Source: Dryocosmus kuriphilus
Taxonomy: Eukaryota > Arthropoda > Insecta > Hymenoptera > Cynipidae
Direction of reading: 5' to 3'
Assembly: GCA_038277395.1 (NCBI GenBank)
Contig: CM076191.1
Location: 173,460,552 to 173,524,551, forward strand
Length of the DNA stretch: 64,000 nt
The notes under the pieces: generated by a model
Seen by the model: only the letters and a program-made list of their open reading frames with translations
Told to the model about the DNA's origin: nothing
The model's database searches: none
Program-made: the position numbers and the translations under genes
Part shown: positions 10,546 through 21,619 of the stretch, piece by piece
Position numbering within the stretch: the stretch's first letter is position 1
Layout of the letters: each line of letters starts with the position of its first letter

Positions 10546-12464
10546 TATAATTATTATAGGTTTGCGTGTTAAATAATCTCTTTTGCAGTGTGAAATATAT
10601 TTACTATTGAAAAATAGGAAGGACTTAAATTAATATCTCTTACAAAATCCCTTTTTTCTTCGTTAATGGTATGTGAAATTAACAATTGAAGTAATTAAAA
10701 TAATTCATGAATCTGTTGTACTTCTATTTCTATGTATGCAAGTTGTAGCTTTTAGGTATTAACTCACAGTTAAAAATAAATACAATATAATCTAAGAAAA
10801 TTCTATACCTATAAGTTATTTATTTTAAATTCCCCTTGATTATAAAAATGTATTTCCTGTACATTAGTTAAATGAACAGTTGCGTAGCATTGATGTGACG
10901 TGAGAGAGATAACGTCCGTACCGGTATTTCTAAACGGCCATAAATTCCTTTCTAGAAATTCTAATTTAATTTTCTATGAGTAATTTCGAAAGGGCTTTTC
11001 ACGCCCTCTCATTTTAAAATTGCTTAATTTTGATAAACATGTTACAGAATGAAATATTTATTAAACTTTTTTTGGCCTCCGGAAACTTTTTATTTTCTTT
11101 TAAACTAACTAAAAAGAAAGCTTCACTTTTTTCCAATAAAATCCTATAAGGAGTTTGACATTTTTCAAAATTTTGAGTTATATTTGTTGGTTACATTTGA
11201 CTGAAACTTTAATTCCTTTAAAGTAAAATCTAATCATTTATATTGCAAGTCTAAATTTTTAAGAGAGTAGATTGTGTTTACAGAAATAATTACTAATTTC
11301 TAATTTTGTACTAAATACGAGTGTTATAAAGCTTCAATTAAAAAATATTCAATTCAATTTTTAATGTTCTCGATTAACAGGGCACAAGCTTGTCATGTTT
11401 TAAGTTTTGTTTTTGAAAGTCTCAGTGTGATTGAAATTAAAACTAGGTATAACGAACTAGCGAGAAAAACGGAAAAAAGTTAGAAAAAAGTCGATTAATC
11501 GCATTTTTCTTTAAAAAATCTTAAAAAGTCGCATATTTTCAGAAAATTTGCACAATCCGGTCCCAGTCATTGTGGTTATTTTGGTAATGACCCTTGTGAG
11601 CAGATAAATTCATGCAAATTTTCCGTACGTCCTGAAAGGTAAACACGAAGGAGGTTTTAACAAAGTATGGCTAAAATTAGTGAAAACATCTAATAAATTA
11701 TCATAAAGTGAGCGCAATACATCATAATTCAAACTTGTAAATACGTAAAAAGTAGCGCTTAATAAAAAGCTGAATAGCTTATTTTTACTGTTTTTATTGG
11801 AATTGTTTTCAACTTCATCAGATAAAAAAAAATTCAAAACGTCAGAAATTTATATTTTATGCTTCCTGATCTATGTTTTTTAAAAATATTTTTGCTAATC
11901 TAAAGAAAACTAGCTTCTAAATCAAGCGTATAAATATTGAATATTTGAAATGTAATTTATTTTAAATATATTAGATTTTGATGCATTTTGCATTCGCTTT
12001 AGAATAAATTATTAGTTTTATTCACTACTTTTTGCCACTATTTGTCAATAAATGAAGAAAATATAATTCTTGGGCATATTTCGGAAACCGATATTTTGTC
12101 ATTTCTTAAATTTTCGAGCCTAAATCTGAATTAGTGCAAAATATTACTGATTAAATAAGTAATTGAGTGAGCTTGATTAATGAAATAATAATATTGTAGA
12201 ATTTCAGTCCTGTAATATTTAAAAAAATCTCGTAAATAAAGTAAGATAAAGTAGTATAATGTACCTGTGGAAATACATATGTAACTGTTGTGACTTTGAA
12301 TTTCAGATTTTTACTTTTCACCTAATTTAGACACAGAAAATTCATTTTTTCGTGAAATAAAAATAAATATGTTCTTTTTAGATGTTTAAACAAATTAAAA
12401 ATCAATAAAAAATATTTCAATGACAACATTAATTACATATTATTTTTGAAATATATTATTGTCG
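10546..12464. other. AT-rich interval, nothing recognised
   Basis: About 1.9 kb of AT-rich sequence on both strands. Only short ORFs occur (for example 11610-11837 minus), without motifs, splice context or repeats that I can match elsewhere in the window. Confidence 0.5.
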
Positions 12465-12586
12465 AATTCCTTAATGTAAACCACAGGAGTAGGTGTACCA
12501 ATAAAACCAGTCAATTATATATGACGTCATATATAATTAACTGGTTTTATTGGTACATCTACTTCTGTGGTTTACATTAAGAAATT
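12465..12586. repeat. 122-bp near-perfect palindrome
   Basis: Each arm is 61 bases, with the centre between 12525 and 12526 (atgac|gtcat). Left arm words ccacaggagtaggtgtacca and ataaaaccagtcaattatat are mirrored by tggtacatctacttctgtgg and its partner, with about four mismatches and no spacer. It would extrude as a cruciform. The few mismatches between arms mean it is either young or kept alike by conversion. It may be a foldback MITE; no flanking target duplication is evident. Confidence 0.9.
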
Positions 12587-13270
12587 ATAGTCGCACCTGT
12601 GATACAAATTCCAGGAAGTTTGGAATTGGTTACATATTATTGTTGAAATGTATTTTAGATACATTCTCTATAACGCCGACACAGCATGATATATTGCTGC
12701 AAGATTTCTGCAAGGTTTCTTGTAAGGTTTACAACAGTTTCTAAACATTTCGACGAAATGTTTCTGAAATAAAGATATGTCGCTTGCACTGATCGTGCAA
12801 AATATTGCATGAAATATTTGTGAAACACTTTAGAGAGCAGTTCTCCAAAATAAAGATCGATTTTTTGACGAAAAAGTTCTTTTTTGTATTATTATGTACA
12901 TATTATACTTCATATTTATGGTCGCATATTCAAGCTATTATAAATTATATTAAACCTATTAACGCAATTCTAACGCCTAAAGTCTAGAACCTCTTTTTTT
13001 AACGTCGTTTATTTGTATTATTTACAGAAATACATACATATACATGGACGGTTAAAAAAAACAGTCTGAAAACCCGTGACAGTTTCAATCGGAGTGGATT
13101 CTGTATAATTCACATTTAGTGAATACTCGCAGATATGTCTAGTTACATAATATAAATCAAACATACTTATCGTAAAAGTAAAGCTTAGGTTAGGTATGGA
13201 CAGCATCTTGTTTCGAGCCTCATGAAAAATAGAAAAATTTTTAACTATTTTTGCCAGAATATCGTGATTA
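12587..13270. other. AT-rich interval, nothing recognised
   Basis: Short ORFs at 12550-12744 and 12805-12987 (plus) and 13018-13314 (minus) have no signal peptide, motif or conserved neighbour. The first overlaps the palindrome, so it is not credible. Confidence 0.4.
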
Positions 13271-13338
13271 TATATAAATAGTGACATCTCTAGAGGATTT
13301 ATAGTTCTTTTCATAAATTTCTTTTTCTTTAAATTTAA

Positions 13339-13575
13339 ATGGTGGTAAGTGAGCTATGGAATTTTCCTGATGCGCTGAAGTTTATACATAAGGACCCTTA
13401 TTTAATTTACTTGACGACTATTCGAAAAATAATAACGGAAGTTAAAACTATATATGACATATTAAGTGACGTGTCGAAGTATACGATTAGGAATAACTAT
13501 CTCGAATTTTTAATTTTTAACGAAATTGACAACTCTAGAGAGTGTGTAGGTATTTTCGTACTTTTTGGTAGATAG
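13339..13575 (+). CDS. Possible small gene, 78 aa, unrecognised
   Basis: Not recognised. TATATAAATA at 13271-13280 lies 59 bases before the ATG, and AATAAA at 13649-13654 lies 74 bases after the stop, so a compact transcription unit is possible. The protein is mixed hydrophobic/charged (KFIHKDPYLIYLTTIRKI near the middle) with one cysteine and no signal peptide. The sixth base of the ORF is followed by GTAAGT, a perfect splice donor, so the true product could instead be spliced. In AT-rich DNA both a TATA box and AATAAA occur easily by chance; I hold this at low confidence. Confidence 0.25.
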   Translation: MVVSELWNFPDALKFIHKDPYLIYLTTIRKIITEVKTIYDILSDVSKYTIRNNYLEFLIFNEIDNSRECVGIFVLFGR

Positions 13576-13655
13576 CGAGAAGTAGAACTACCTACTTCAC
13601 AATGTGCAGAGGCGATTATACACAGTGATACCTGTCTGGTTTTTTATTAATAAAG

Positions 13656-14201
13656 AGTCTTAAAAAAAAATTATTGAAGATTTAATACAGTTTTTAGGAG
13701 CTTATGAAAAATCTTGACATCCTTAACGAACTAGAAGTAGAGCTATGGAATTTTTCATAATATTATCGCGTATTTGCCTAGGCCCTAGATTACCGTGAGA
13801 TTTCACGGAACTTTTATACAGCTATTATTTAGTATCAAACTTCTCTATGGCGGACTCCAACCTAGTTGCCAATATGGGGGATACAAGACCCATTGTGGAT
13901 AAGTGACTTTTTTTTGTGTGGTATATTTTTTGTGTGGTATATTTTTTGTGAAGCCACCGGTACTTTCTAGTATCATTCAGAGAGTTATCTTCTCCGTCTC
14001 ACTTTGGCAAGCTTCTTGAGAATCGCAATGCTACGTTTGTGTTATTTGAATCAATATGGGGAGCGTATGTGACTTTTTTTGTTAAAGGCGTGTCTTTTTA
14101 TGTGTTAAAAATTGGTACTTTATTTTTGTGCGTTATGAGATCTAGGTTATCCAGATATGGAAAGTTTCTGGTGGCACTTTCCCTGTATGATGAATTTTTA
14201 T
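13656..14201. other. No gene recognised
   Basis: AT-rich. It contains a short tandem duplication, ttttttgtgtggtata repeated at about 13910-13945, and the words tatggcggactccaacc / ccaatatggggg of the kind found in arthropod repeats. The ORF at 14039-14224 runs into repeat A and is not credible. Confidence 0.4.
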
Positions 14202-15420
14202 ATTCTCATCAGAGAAGGTATTAGATTTATGTAAAATTTGACTTTCGCGGATTTCATGAAATCTCCACGTTTTGAGACCTCCTGAATCCGAAAAAAAACG
14301 GTCTTTACAACGGTGTCTGTCTGTCTGTTGTCGTCGTCGTTGTCGTCTTCGTCGTCGTCGTTGGAGTCTGTTCCCACGATAACTTTCGAAGGACTAATCG
14401 GATTGGAGTGCACTTTGGTACACGTCTTTAAGGAGTAAAGAGAAAGGACGAGTTCGTTAACCAGCGGTTTTTGACCAACGGTTATGGTTTTATCCATCAA
14501 AAACGGTTTTCACAAAATCAAAAAAAATCCAGTTTCCGGCTAAACTATGAGAGATACAAAAAAAATGTTAGAAAGTAAAATAATTGATCTTAAAAAAATT
14601 TACAAATTTGGCTTAACCGTTTTTTGATAAAATCAACGGTTTTTATTTTAATCAAGAAGACGCTATTAAAATTAAGAAACTCTGGTTTCCCGCCAAAATA
14701 TTCAAGATACAAAAAAATAGTATAAAACAAAGTTGTTCAATTTAAAAAGGTCTACAAATTTTGTTTCAACTATTTTTTGATAAAATGCACGGTTTTTGTT
14801 TTAATCGATAAAATGTTATTAAAAATAAAAAATTTCAAATTTCCCGCCAAACTATGCATGATACGGAAAAATAATAATAAACAAAGTTGTTCGCCTCAAA
14901 AAGATCTACAAATTTGCTCTTTATCATTTTTTTGAGCAGACGCGTAGTTTTTGAGTTATTCGTGAAATATGTTATGAAATATAAAAAAAACCACTTTTCA
15001 GCAAAACTATGCAAGATATGAGAAAATGCAGAATTGTTCACCTTGGAAAGAGCTAAAAATTTATTTATAAGACTCATCGTTTTACTTTTAAGAATCGAAA
15101 TCCTGTTTTGTGAAAATTTGGAAAATCACAAAAAAACTTTACCAATCTACAATGTGTTTAAAAAAAATGTAATTATCAAGCGCCAAGCGCGAGTTTCATG
15201 ATGAGAATGTATTCCTTAAGGGCGATAGAACCCTAAGTAAAATAATTTCTTTTGTAATTTTTAATTTAAAGGTTTATACGAACCATAAACACCGAGCGCG
15301 TAGCGCGAGGTGAATAATCTATCGAGCGCGAAGCGCGAGTGCCAACAGATGCGCGCTGTAGGCGCGCTCATACTTCGCGCGAAGCGCGCGATGAGAATGT
15401 GCCCGCGAAGGGGGCAGATT
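14202..15420 (+). repeat. GC-palindrome / 154-bp repeat element, copy A
   Basis: A structured dispersed element. The head begins attctcatcagagaaggta. Next come a gtctgtctgtctgttgtcgt microsatellite-like stretch (about 14320-14365) and four degenerate tandem units. The unit marker aaactatg-x-agata occurs at 14542, 14695, 14849 and 15004 (spacing 153, 154, 155). The tail (15181-15420) is GC-rich, packed with palindromes such as gagcgcgaagcgcgag, and ends gatgagaatgtgcccgcg. The same order recurs at 36895-38000; reversed partial copies are at 49573-50280 and 62930-63425. No transposase is present, so it is nonautonomous. Superfamily not identified. Confidence 0.85.
14318..14370. repeat. GTCT/GTC microsatellite
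   Basis: A gtct run followed by gtcgtc-type trinucleotides, present at the same place in element copy B (37016-37066). The minus-strand acidic ORF over it (poly-D/N) is a microsatellite artefact. Confidence 0.8.
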
Positions 15421-15567
15421 TTTTTAAAGTACTTGTGGTTAGGCTTATAAAAGTTACAGATTAAGCTATTTGATTTTAGTGAGTTGGATTTTACTATGTG
15501 GTTTATGGTTATTTTTTAGAACAAAACTGATATTATACGAGATACTTGGCATTCGTAGATTAATATA

Positions 15568-16891
15568 CGAGGGCCTACCCAAAAGAAACCGAACTACTTT
15601 TGTACAAAGTTATTATTTTGATTTTTCTACAAAAAACATTTAATCTCCTTCAAAGTACTCTCCATTGGAGACAATACACTTATCTAATCTTTTATTCCAT
15701 TGTTCGAAACATTTTTTAAATTCCTCTTTTGTGATGCTTGACAGCGCCTCCGTCGTTTTTTCCTTCACTTCAGCTACGTCCGCAAAACGCTTTCCTTTCA
15801 TGTCCCTTTTCATTCGGGGGAATAAAAAAAAGTCACAGGGGGCTAAATCGGGTGAATAGGGTGGGTGAGGAACAGTGGCCATGCTATTTTTGGTCAAAAA
15901 TCGGCGCACAGAAAGAGCTGTGTGAGCAGGGGCGTTGTCGTGGTGGAAAAACCAGTCCCCCGACTGCCACAAATCAGGCCTTTTCCGTCGTAAACTGTTG
16001 CGCAATCTTTTCAAGACTTCCAGGTAAAATGCCTGATTAACTGTCTGACCGGGTGGAAAAAAATTCTGAATGGACGACTCCTCTCACATCGAAAAAACAA
16101 ATGAGCATCGTCTTAATGTTTAACCTCACCTGACGAGCTTTTTTAGGGCGAGGCGAATTTTGAGTCTTCCATTGACTTGACTGTTGCTTAGTTTCAGGAT
16201 CGTATCCATAACACCACGATTCGTCACCTGTTATGACCTTGGAAAAAAAGCTTGGATCATTTTGGAATTCCTCCTTCAAAGCAGAGCATGCTTGCACGCG
16301 GCCTTGTTTTTGCTCTGCAGTCAGCAGTCGAGGAACAAATTTTGCAGCCACCCTTCTCATCCCCAAATCTTCACTTAGAATTCTCTGTACTGAACTCCAA
16401 CTCACGCCAGATTTCTCCACAACTTCTTCGATGGTCCTTCGTCGATCTTCCAGGATGATTTCACGAATTTTTTCAACATTTTCGTCGGTTCGGGCCGTCG
16501 AAGGACGTCCAGAGCGAGGTTGATCGTCAATTGACATTTCCCCACTTTTAAAACGAGAAAACCACTCGAACACTTGAGTTTTTCCCATAGCATCATCCTT
16601 GTAGGCCGTTTTTAACAGTTGAAGAGTTTCTGTGCCCGTTTTCCCGAGCAGGAAGCAAAACCTCGCGTTGGCACGCTGATCACGAAAATCAACCATCACA
16701 AAAAACGACGAGCGCGCAAAGCAACAGTCACAAAAAAAATTACACACACCAAATGCAACCTTACACAGTGATAGCAGTTGGCATACTAACTGGTGAAAAG
16801 TGCCTCTACACGCACCTACCGGCAAAAACCCGGTACTACAACAACTCCGCTCCCCACAACATCAGTTCGGTTTCTTTTGGGTAGGCCCTCG
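15568..16891 (-). mobile_element. mariner transposon M2, complete ends
   Basis: 1324 bp between TA dinucleotides (15566-15567 and 16892-16893). Excellent TIRs: cgagggcctacccaaaagaa on the left and ttcttttgggtaggccctcg on the right. It is inserted in the LINE reading frame; removing one TA and the element restores that frame across the junction, which fixes the boundaries. The low TIR divergence suggests it is younger than M1. Confidence 0.95.
15640..16696 (-). pseudogene. mariner transposase (M2), one frameshift
   Basis: DD34D transposase, close to full length. The start is ATG at 16696 (MVDFRDQRANARF), not the longer upstream start, because family members begin here. In order there are two helix-turn-helix motifs (about residues 20-110), AAKFVPRLL, TGDESWCYGYDPETKQQSS (first D), HHDNAPAHTA (second D) and YSPDLAPCDFFLF (third D), with exactly 34 residues between the second and third. 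A single extra T in a T-run near 16055 shifts the frame after GVVHSEF; the second half resumes as FYLEVLKRLRNSLRRK down to 15640. All catalytic residues survive, so it died recently. Confidence 0.92.
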
Positions 16892-17375
16892 TAGATCTAA
16901 TTACGGATGTATAGCAAATTATTTTAACTTTTCTATTCAAGAACCTTGAGTAGAAGAGGTTGAGAGAGCTGAAATAAGCTGCCTTGGCTTTTGCTATCTA
17001 TTTTTTGCATTTATACAGTATCTTCATTTTTCGTCCAAGAACGCCCCTAGGCATTTGGCTACAACAATGTGTTTTATCTTTGGGCTGTCGTCATCAGGAG
17101 TTATCCTAAAGTCCCTGCATACAAGGGCAAATTTTTTATGCATTTCCACTGTGTTTGGTCTGAATAATATTGTTTCACATTTATGTAAGTTTATTTTTAA
17201 TTTCCATATATTTTGCTACCCGATTATAAACACAAAAATTTTTTGCAGCTCCTTTTTTACTTTATCTAGATTTCTCTCTGTTACATAAAGGATAACATCA
17301 TCCGCGAACGTGATTGCTTTGAGTAGCGGCGTTTTATTAAGACCAAAAAGCGACAACATGTCTGCCATATAGATA

Positions 17376-18135
17376 CACGGAGAAAAAGCGATATTGAAAA
17401 GAAGATAATCAAAATTTGGATGTTAAGCCAGAATATATAGATATTATGGCATAATATCTAATATCTTCAATTCAATATACAAGATATTGAACGGCAATAT
17501 CTATTTATATTACAAGTATAAAACTGTGAAATTAACCGTCAATGTCTAAGATATTAAAAGCTCGATTTAAAGGGACAGTTGAAGTTCGTTTCGGAGCCAT
17601 GTCGTTGAGTGTGGCGAGCTAAATTTTAGCCCCACTTTGTCCTTTCTCGAGCATTCGTCGTGTGTTGTGGTTTTTCGGAATTATTTTGCATTAAACTTCT
17701 TGGTGGAAAATAGATTAAGTGTTTCTCTATGTGATATCATCATATTTGGAAGAAAATAAGGACTCGACGTTAGGCTTCATTTATGTTAGCGTCCTTGAAC
17801 ACGTGGTGCCTGCTCTTTACGAAAATTGAATAATAAAATTATCAAAAAAGACAAATACTCAAGGATCGGAAATAAAAACAGACCTCTATAATATAGAATC
17901 CTTTCGGATTTTATCGAAATATTCATGCTTTATAGGTAATTTTTGCAAAATTATAAAATATTTTTTGAATATCTTAAATTCTGCTTTTTAATATCTTGGA
18001 CATTGTCAGCAAAATCTTATTTTTAATATCTACGGATGCTCTACATCAATATCTAGATATCTTTCCCATAGCTAAATCGCTAAGGTATTACCCGGTAATA
18101 TCTAGATATTGTGTTTTAAGATCTATTTTTCTCTG
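17376..18135. mobile_element. TIR element (MITE-like) inside the LINE RT
   Basis: A 760-bp insertion between the FNIY and MADM halves of the LINE reverse transcriptase frame. The ends are cacggagaaaaag and the reverse of atttttctctg, an imperfect TIR. The interior is symmetric: both sides are rich in atatctagatatt-like words, around a central unique part (about 17575-17700, ggacagttgaagttcgtttc). No ORF. The target duplication cannot be fixed; four bases (g/t)ata are possible. Confidence 0.7.
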
Positions 18136-19469
18136 TATATTGAACAAATAGGGGTGAATTTACTGCTCCTTGTAGAAGGCCTTCTTTTAATACGTATACT
18201 ATATTAGACTTATTTTTGATTACTTTTGAACTTTTGAACTTTTGAAATTTGAATTTTTGAACTTTTTATTATTTAACGATAACCAAAGTATTTTTAAAAG
18301 GTGCCTTGGGAACTTTTTTTCAATACTTTAAAAAGTAACCCATCTCTCCAGACTGATGTTTGGTAACAGATTGATTGGTCTATAGCTAGTCGGAAATCTT
18401 CCACCTTTCCCTTTTTTTAGTAATCGTATTATTCTTGCGGTTTTCCAGTTTTCAGGAAAGTAGAAATTATTCAGCATATTATTGAAGAGAATCGTGTAAG
18501 TCCAAATCGCCTTGTTTGGTATTTTCCTGAGAATGAAGTTGGAAACTTTATCGTTTCCTGCTGATCTTTTTGTATTGAATTTCTTGGATATAATTTTTAA
18601 ATCTTCCGGATTGCCAAGATTTTCGGGATCTGTGCTCTATTTTGGATTTGAGGCTTTATTAATTTTTTTAAAGTTAACTAAAGTATTTTTATTTATAATA
18701 TCCACATCTAATTCCGATTTGCATATGGATACCGTTCCTTCAATTAACTTATTTAATCTAGGTTTACCCAAGTTTATATTCATTGTATTTACCTTTGAGA
18801 AATGAGCCCCTATTAAGCTACATTACTGAATTGGATCTTCTATTATCCAATTGTCGCCTATAGTTTGTAAAGAGTTAACGTTGATTTTTGTTAAGTCAGT
18901 GAGATGTTTTTTATTTGATTCTATTTCGGGAGTTGAAATTTCCGAAGGTTCTTTTTTTCTTAATAGACTATTATATGAGAAGATGAAATTGGAATTAATT
19001 TGGTTTCTGGTTTCCTCGATTAAATAACTAAACATTTCTGTTTCTTCTGTATTGTGCGGTTTTCTTTTTGCTTTTGTAAAATTTCGAGGGAAGCTGACTT
19101 TCTTTTTTGGTGCTTTTTACTTTATCGTTACTGTATTCTTTGTTTGAGTCTTGCTTGTTCTGTCGTTCGTGATATCGCACTGACAACTATCAAAGATGTC
19201 TACAAAAGCTGACCAGTCTGTTTTATTGAAGTTCCGTTTCTCACTTTCTTTTTCGAAATTTTTGAGGAATTCTACTTCGGGAAATTTAATCTTTATTTTT
19301 ATAGCCTTGTGGTCGCTATCGTATGGAAGTATAATTAGTTTCTCATTTTTTAAAAATGTTATTTCTCACCGATAATCTAGTATACATAGATCTAAAAACG
19401 AGTTTCCTCGAGGGTAAGAGAGTTCATTTGTTCTTATTAGCTTTGCTCTGAAGATTATGTATATGTATA

Positions 19470-20265
19470 CCTATACAAGACAGGTTAACAAGATACACTG
19501 TCTTAATACCTATGCAAAGGGAAACAACTGTCGCTATCATTGAAGAACTTTCAGAACACTATATCTATATTTTTGGAGCACCTAAAACTATCCTTTCTGA
19601 TCACGGAAGAAACTTTCTTTCCGAACTCATGCAGCAGTTTGAGGAAGCTCTTAAAATACGACATATTAAGACTACTGCTTTCCACCCTCAATCGAATGGT
19701 AACATTGAAAGAATGCACTCTACTTTGAACAGTTTGATTATAACTAGTATTCAAGAAAATAACACAGAATGGGAAACCAATTTAAAGTTCATATCCTTTT
19801 TCAATTAACAACATGAAAAATCAAACAGCAGGATATTCACCCTATAAACTTACATTCGGAAGAGATCCGAATATCCCTTCAACTATACACCAATCTCCCA
19901 ATTTAACACACCAAATGTTAATTAAAAAATGTAGAGATAAACATGAAAAAATCTTAACTAAAGCAAGAGAACAAATACAAATGGAAAACATCAGAACAAA
20001 ACAGAGACTCGACAACAATCTAGTCAGAAAACACCCAATTTACAAAATAGGTGACAAAATTAAGGTCTTGAACAATACCAAGTAAAATAAACTAGAACTA
20101 GCTTGGAAAGGATCCTACGAGATTCAAAAAATTATTGACAATAACAACATTGAAATTAAAGTAAAAAATAACCTCATGAAAACACATTTGGATAACACTA
20201 TGTCTTACTTTTCAGATGATACTTTAGATTTTGCTTCTCCCGGGAGTAGCCTCAGCTAACTTTAC
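19470..20265 (+). pseudogene. Gypsy integrase core and C-terminus (partial)
   Basis: Integrase would join element DNA into the host genome. The fragment starts just after the first catalytic Asp region (DRLTRYTVLIPMQ) and keeps the second Asp (ILSDHGRNF) and the Glu (HPQSNGNIERMH), the standard D..D35E spacing. After a frame break at ~19808 it continues with NQTAGYSPYKLTFGRDP and a basic C-terminal domain (KIGDKIKVL), then a TAA at ~20083 and more readable sequence (AWKGSYEIQKI) to about 20265. The zinc-binding N-terminus, RT and protease are absent. Confidence 0.85.
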
Positions 20266-20406
20266 GTTGCAAGAAATACATGAAAATATGTATATATTGA
20301 AGAAATCTTCGAAGTACACCTATTGCATGATACATGAAGACTAATTATTGGAATTAACACGACTAGTAATGATATCAGATTAAAAACGACAGACGCAATC
20401 ATTCAA

Positions 20407-21309
20407 ATGGCCAAAACAGCCTACAACCAAAAATGTTCACCACAATATGAGGTTCAACTAGTTAGAAGACGGTATAACCGTTTAAACCAAAGAAATAGTA
20501 TTCTAAAGAAACTATTCGGTAAACAGCGACAAACAAGAGATGTAGCAAACTTCGTTGGAGATATTTCTAAGACCTTATTTGGGACTCTTAGCGAAACAGA
20601 TCTTAAGGATATTAACAATGAATTCGACAACTTGTATAGAGATAACAAAAGCTTAGCAACAGCATTACCAAACAGCACTAAAATTCTTAAATTAATTCTT
20701 GATTCTACATCAGTCAACCATAAAGAAATTGAAGGAGCATTCAATAACAAACGAGCCTTAGCCAGAAACTTAAATTCAAGAATCAACACCGTAACACAAG
20801 ATAGTTTTGTGAACAGCAAACTAGGCCTAGCAGCCATCATGATAGATGAAACCAGCGAAGATATTGATATGGCAATTAATGCAATAAATGAAGACAAACA
20901 TGGAGTACTTGATCCTCAAATTTTAACACAACTAATCCTAAAAAACACCATCGCAGAATTTGAAAAGAAGCATCGCACTCGATATCACTTCTACCATGAA
21001 GAAGAAAATTATCAACACATAATAGATATCAGTAGCCTATCTGTCACAATAATCAAAGGATTATTCACTTATATTCTTGAAATCCCTATTACAGAAAAGG
21101 AAGAAGAATCTCTCCAACATATTATCCAATTCCCACACCCCATTAATAATATCCACTTGTCATTGATACCAGACTACGAACATATCATTACGTATAGAGA
21201 CTCTTATGTGCATACTGACGAGAGACTGATAGCGTCCTGTGAACAGATCGAGAAATACAAAAACAGAAGTATTAACAGAAGTATAAAAATACCTGCGAAA
21301 GATCATTGA
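20407..21309 (+). pseudogene. Env-like (baculovirus F-type) fragment, 300 codons open
   Basis: This frame follows integrase, where env lies in insect errantiviruses. It has a basic RQTR site at about residue 40, followed by a small hydrophobic/glycine stretch and an LFGTL motif about 15 residues later. A long helical segment and a C-terminal part with a cysteine near its end follow. This matches the layout of the F-type fusion proteins of insect retroelements. There is no signal peptide at the open start, and the cysteine-rich and transmembrane parts expected downstream are degraded (stops after 21307, homology possibly to ~21600). It is therefore an incomplete, non-functional remnant. The family call is from motif layout only. 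Confidence 0.6.
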
Positions 21310-21619
21310 TCAAAAGATACGCTACCACTAAATGTAACTCCTCGCCTTACTCATTGAAGAGAGAAACATTTATACCCATAACTAACGGTTAAATTATTGT
21401 ACAACTAGAATTGTTGAAACTAGGCATTGTATGTAGCAATACTGTCATACAATTACGATTAAAAACGGTAACTAAAATTACTGGGAGAAATTGTAGGATA
21501 TAAAACGAATCTGACAGCTTAGAATTAAATTCTCGGACGCAAGACTATTGCACAGAATCCTTTAATGTTACGTATCAATTTTACTTCAACCCACAAGATA
21601 TACAAAAACTCGAGGAAAA

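Larger units (their letters stand above)
15470..19458 (-). pseudogene. LINE ORF2 (jockey-like), interrupted by two insertions
   Basis: On the minus strand the pieces read in order. First is an endonuclease C-terminus with the PRGNSFLDLC and PYDSDHKAI (SDH) motifs near 19400-19290. Next are SYRPINLLP near 18390-18340, EGLLQGAVNSPLLFNI near 18180-18140 and FADDVILYV near 17310-17280 (the RT catalytic box, FADD). KLKINLHKCE and CLGVFLDEK-like motifs follow near 17190-17040. The end is an ICYTSVIRS stretch that crosses 16900 and resumes at 15566 as ILIYECQ. A mariner (15568-16891) sits inside the ICYTSVIRS-ILIY frame and a TIR element (17376-18135) sits inside the RT domain. Stops and frameshifts abound. 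The clade call is from motif style only. Confidence 0.8.
19470..21600 (+). mobile_element. Errantivirus-like Ty3/gypsy fragment (integrase + env)
   Basis: A 5'-truncated retroelement beginning in the middle of integrase and followed in the normal order by an env-like frame. No LTR is recognisable at either side: the left border abuts the minus-strand LINE at ~19460 and the right border abuts element E at ~21620. Stops and frameshifts break it, so it is a dead endogenous element. Confidence 0.75.

Noticed and set aside
13018..13314. 98-codon minus-strand ORF
   Set aside because: AT-rich, no promoter or motif, overlaps the TATA region of the plus-strand candidate.
14198..14500. Acidic 100-codon ORF with poly-D (and 36893-37123)
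   Set aside because: Antisense of the gtct/gtc microsatellite in GC-palindrome element copies A and B; not conserved as protein.
15181..15420. CRISPR-like array of GC-rich palindromes
   Set aside because: Repeats differ in sequence and spacing, spacers are not unique, and the host is a eukaryote; they belong to a dispersed element.
20407..21309. Functional captured env gene of the host
   Set aside because: No signal peptide at the open start, no intact transmembrane part downstream, and the neighbouring pol is broken; I keep it as a remnant.
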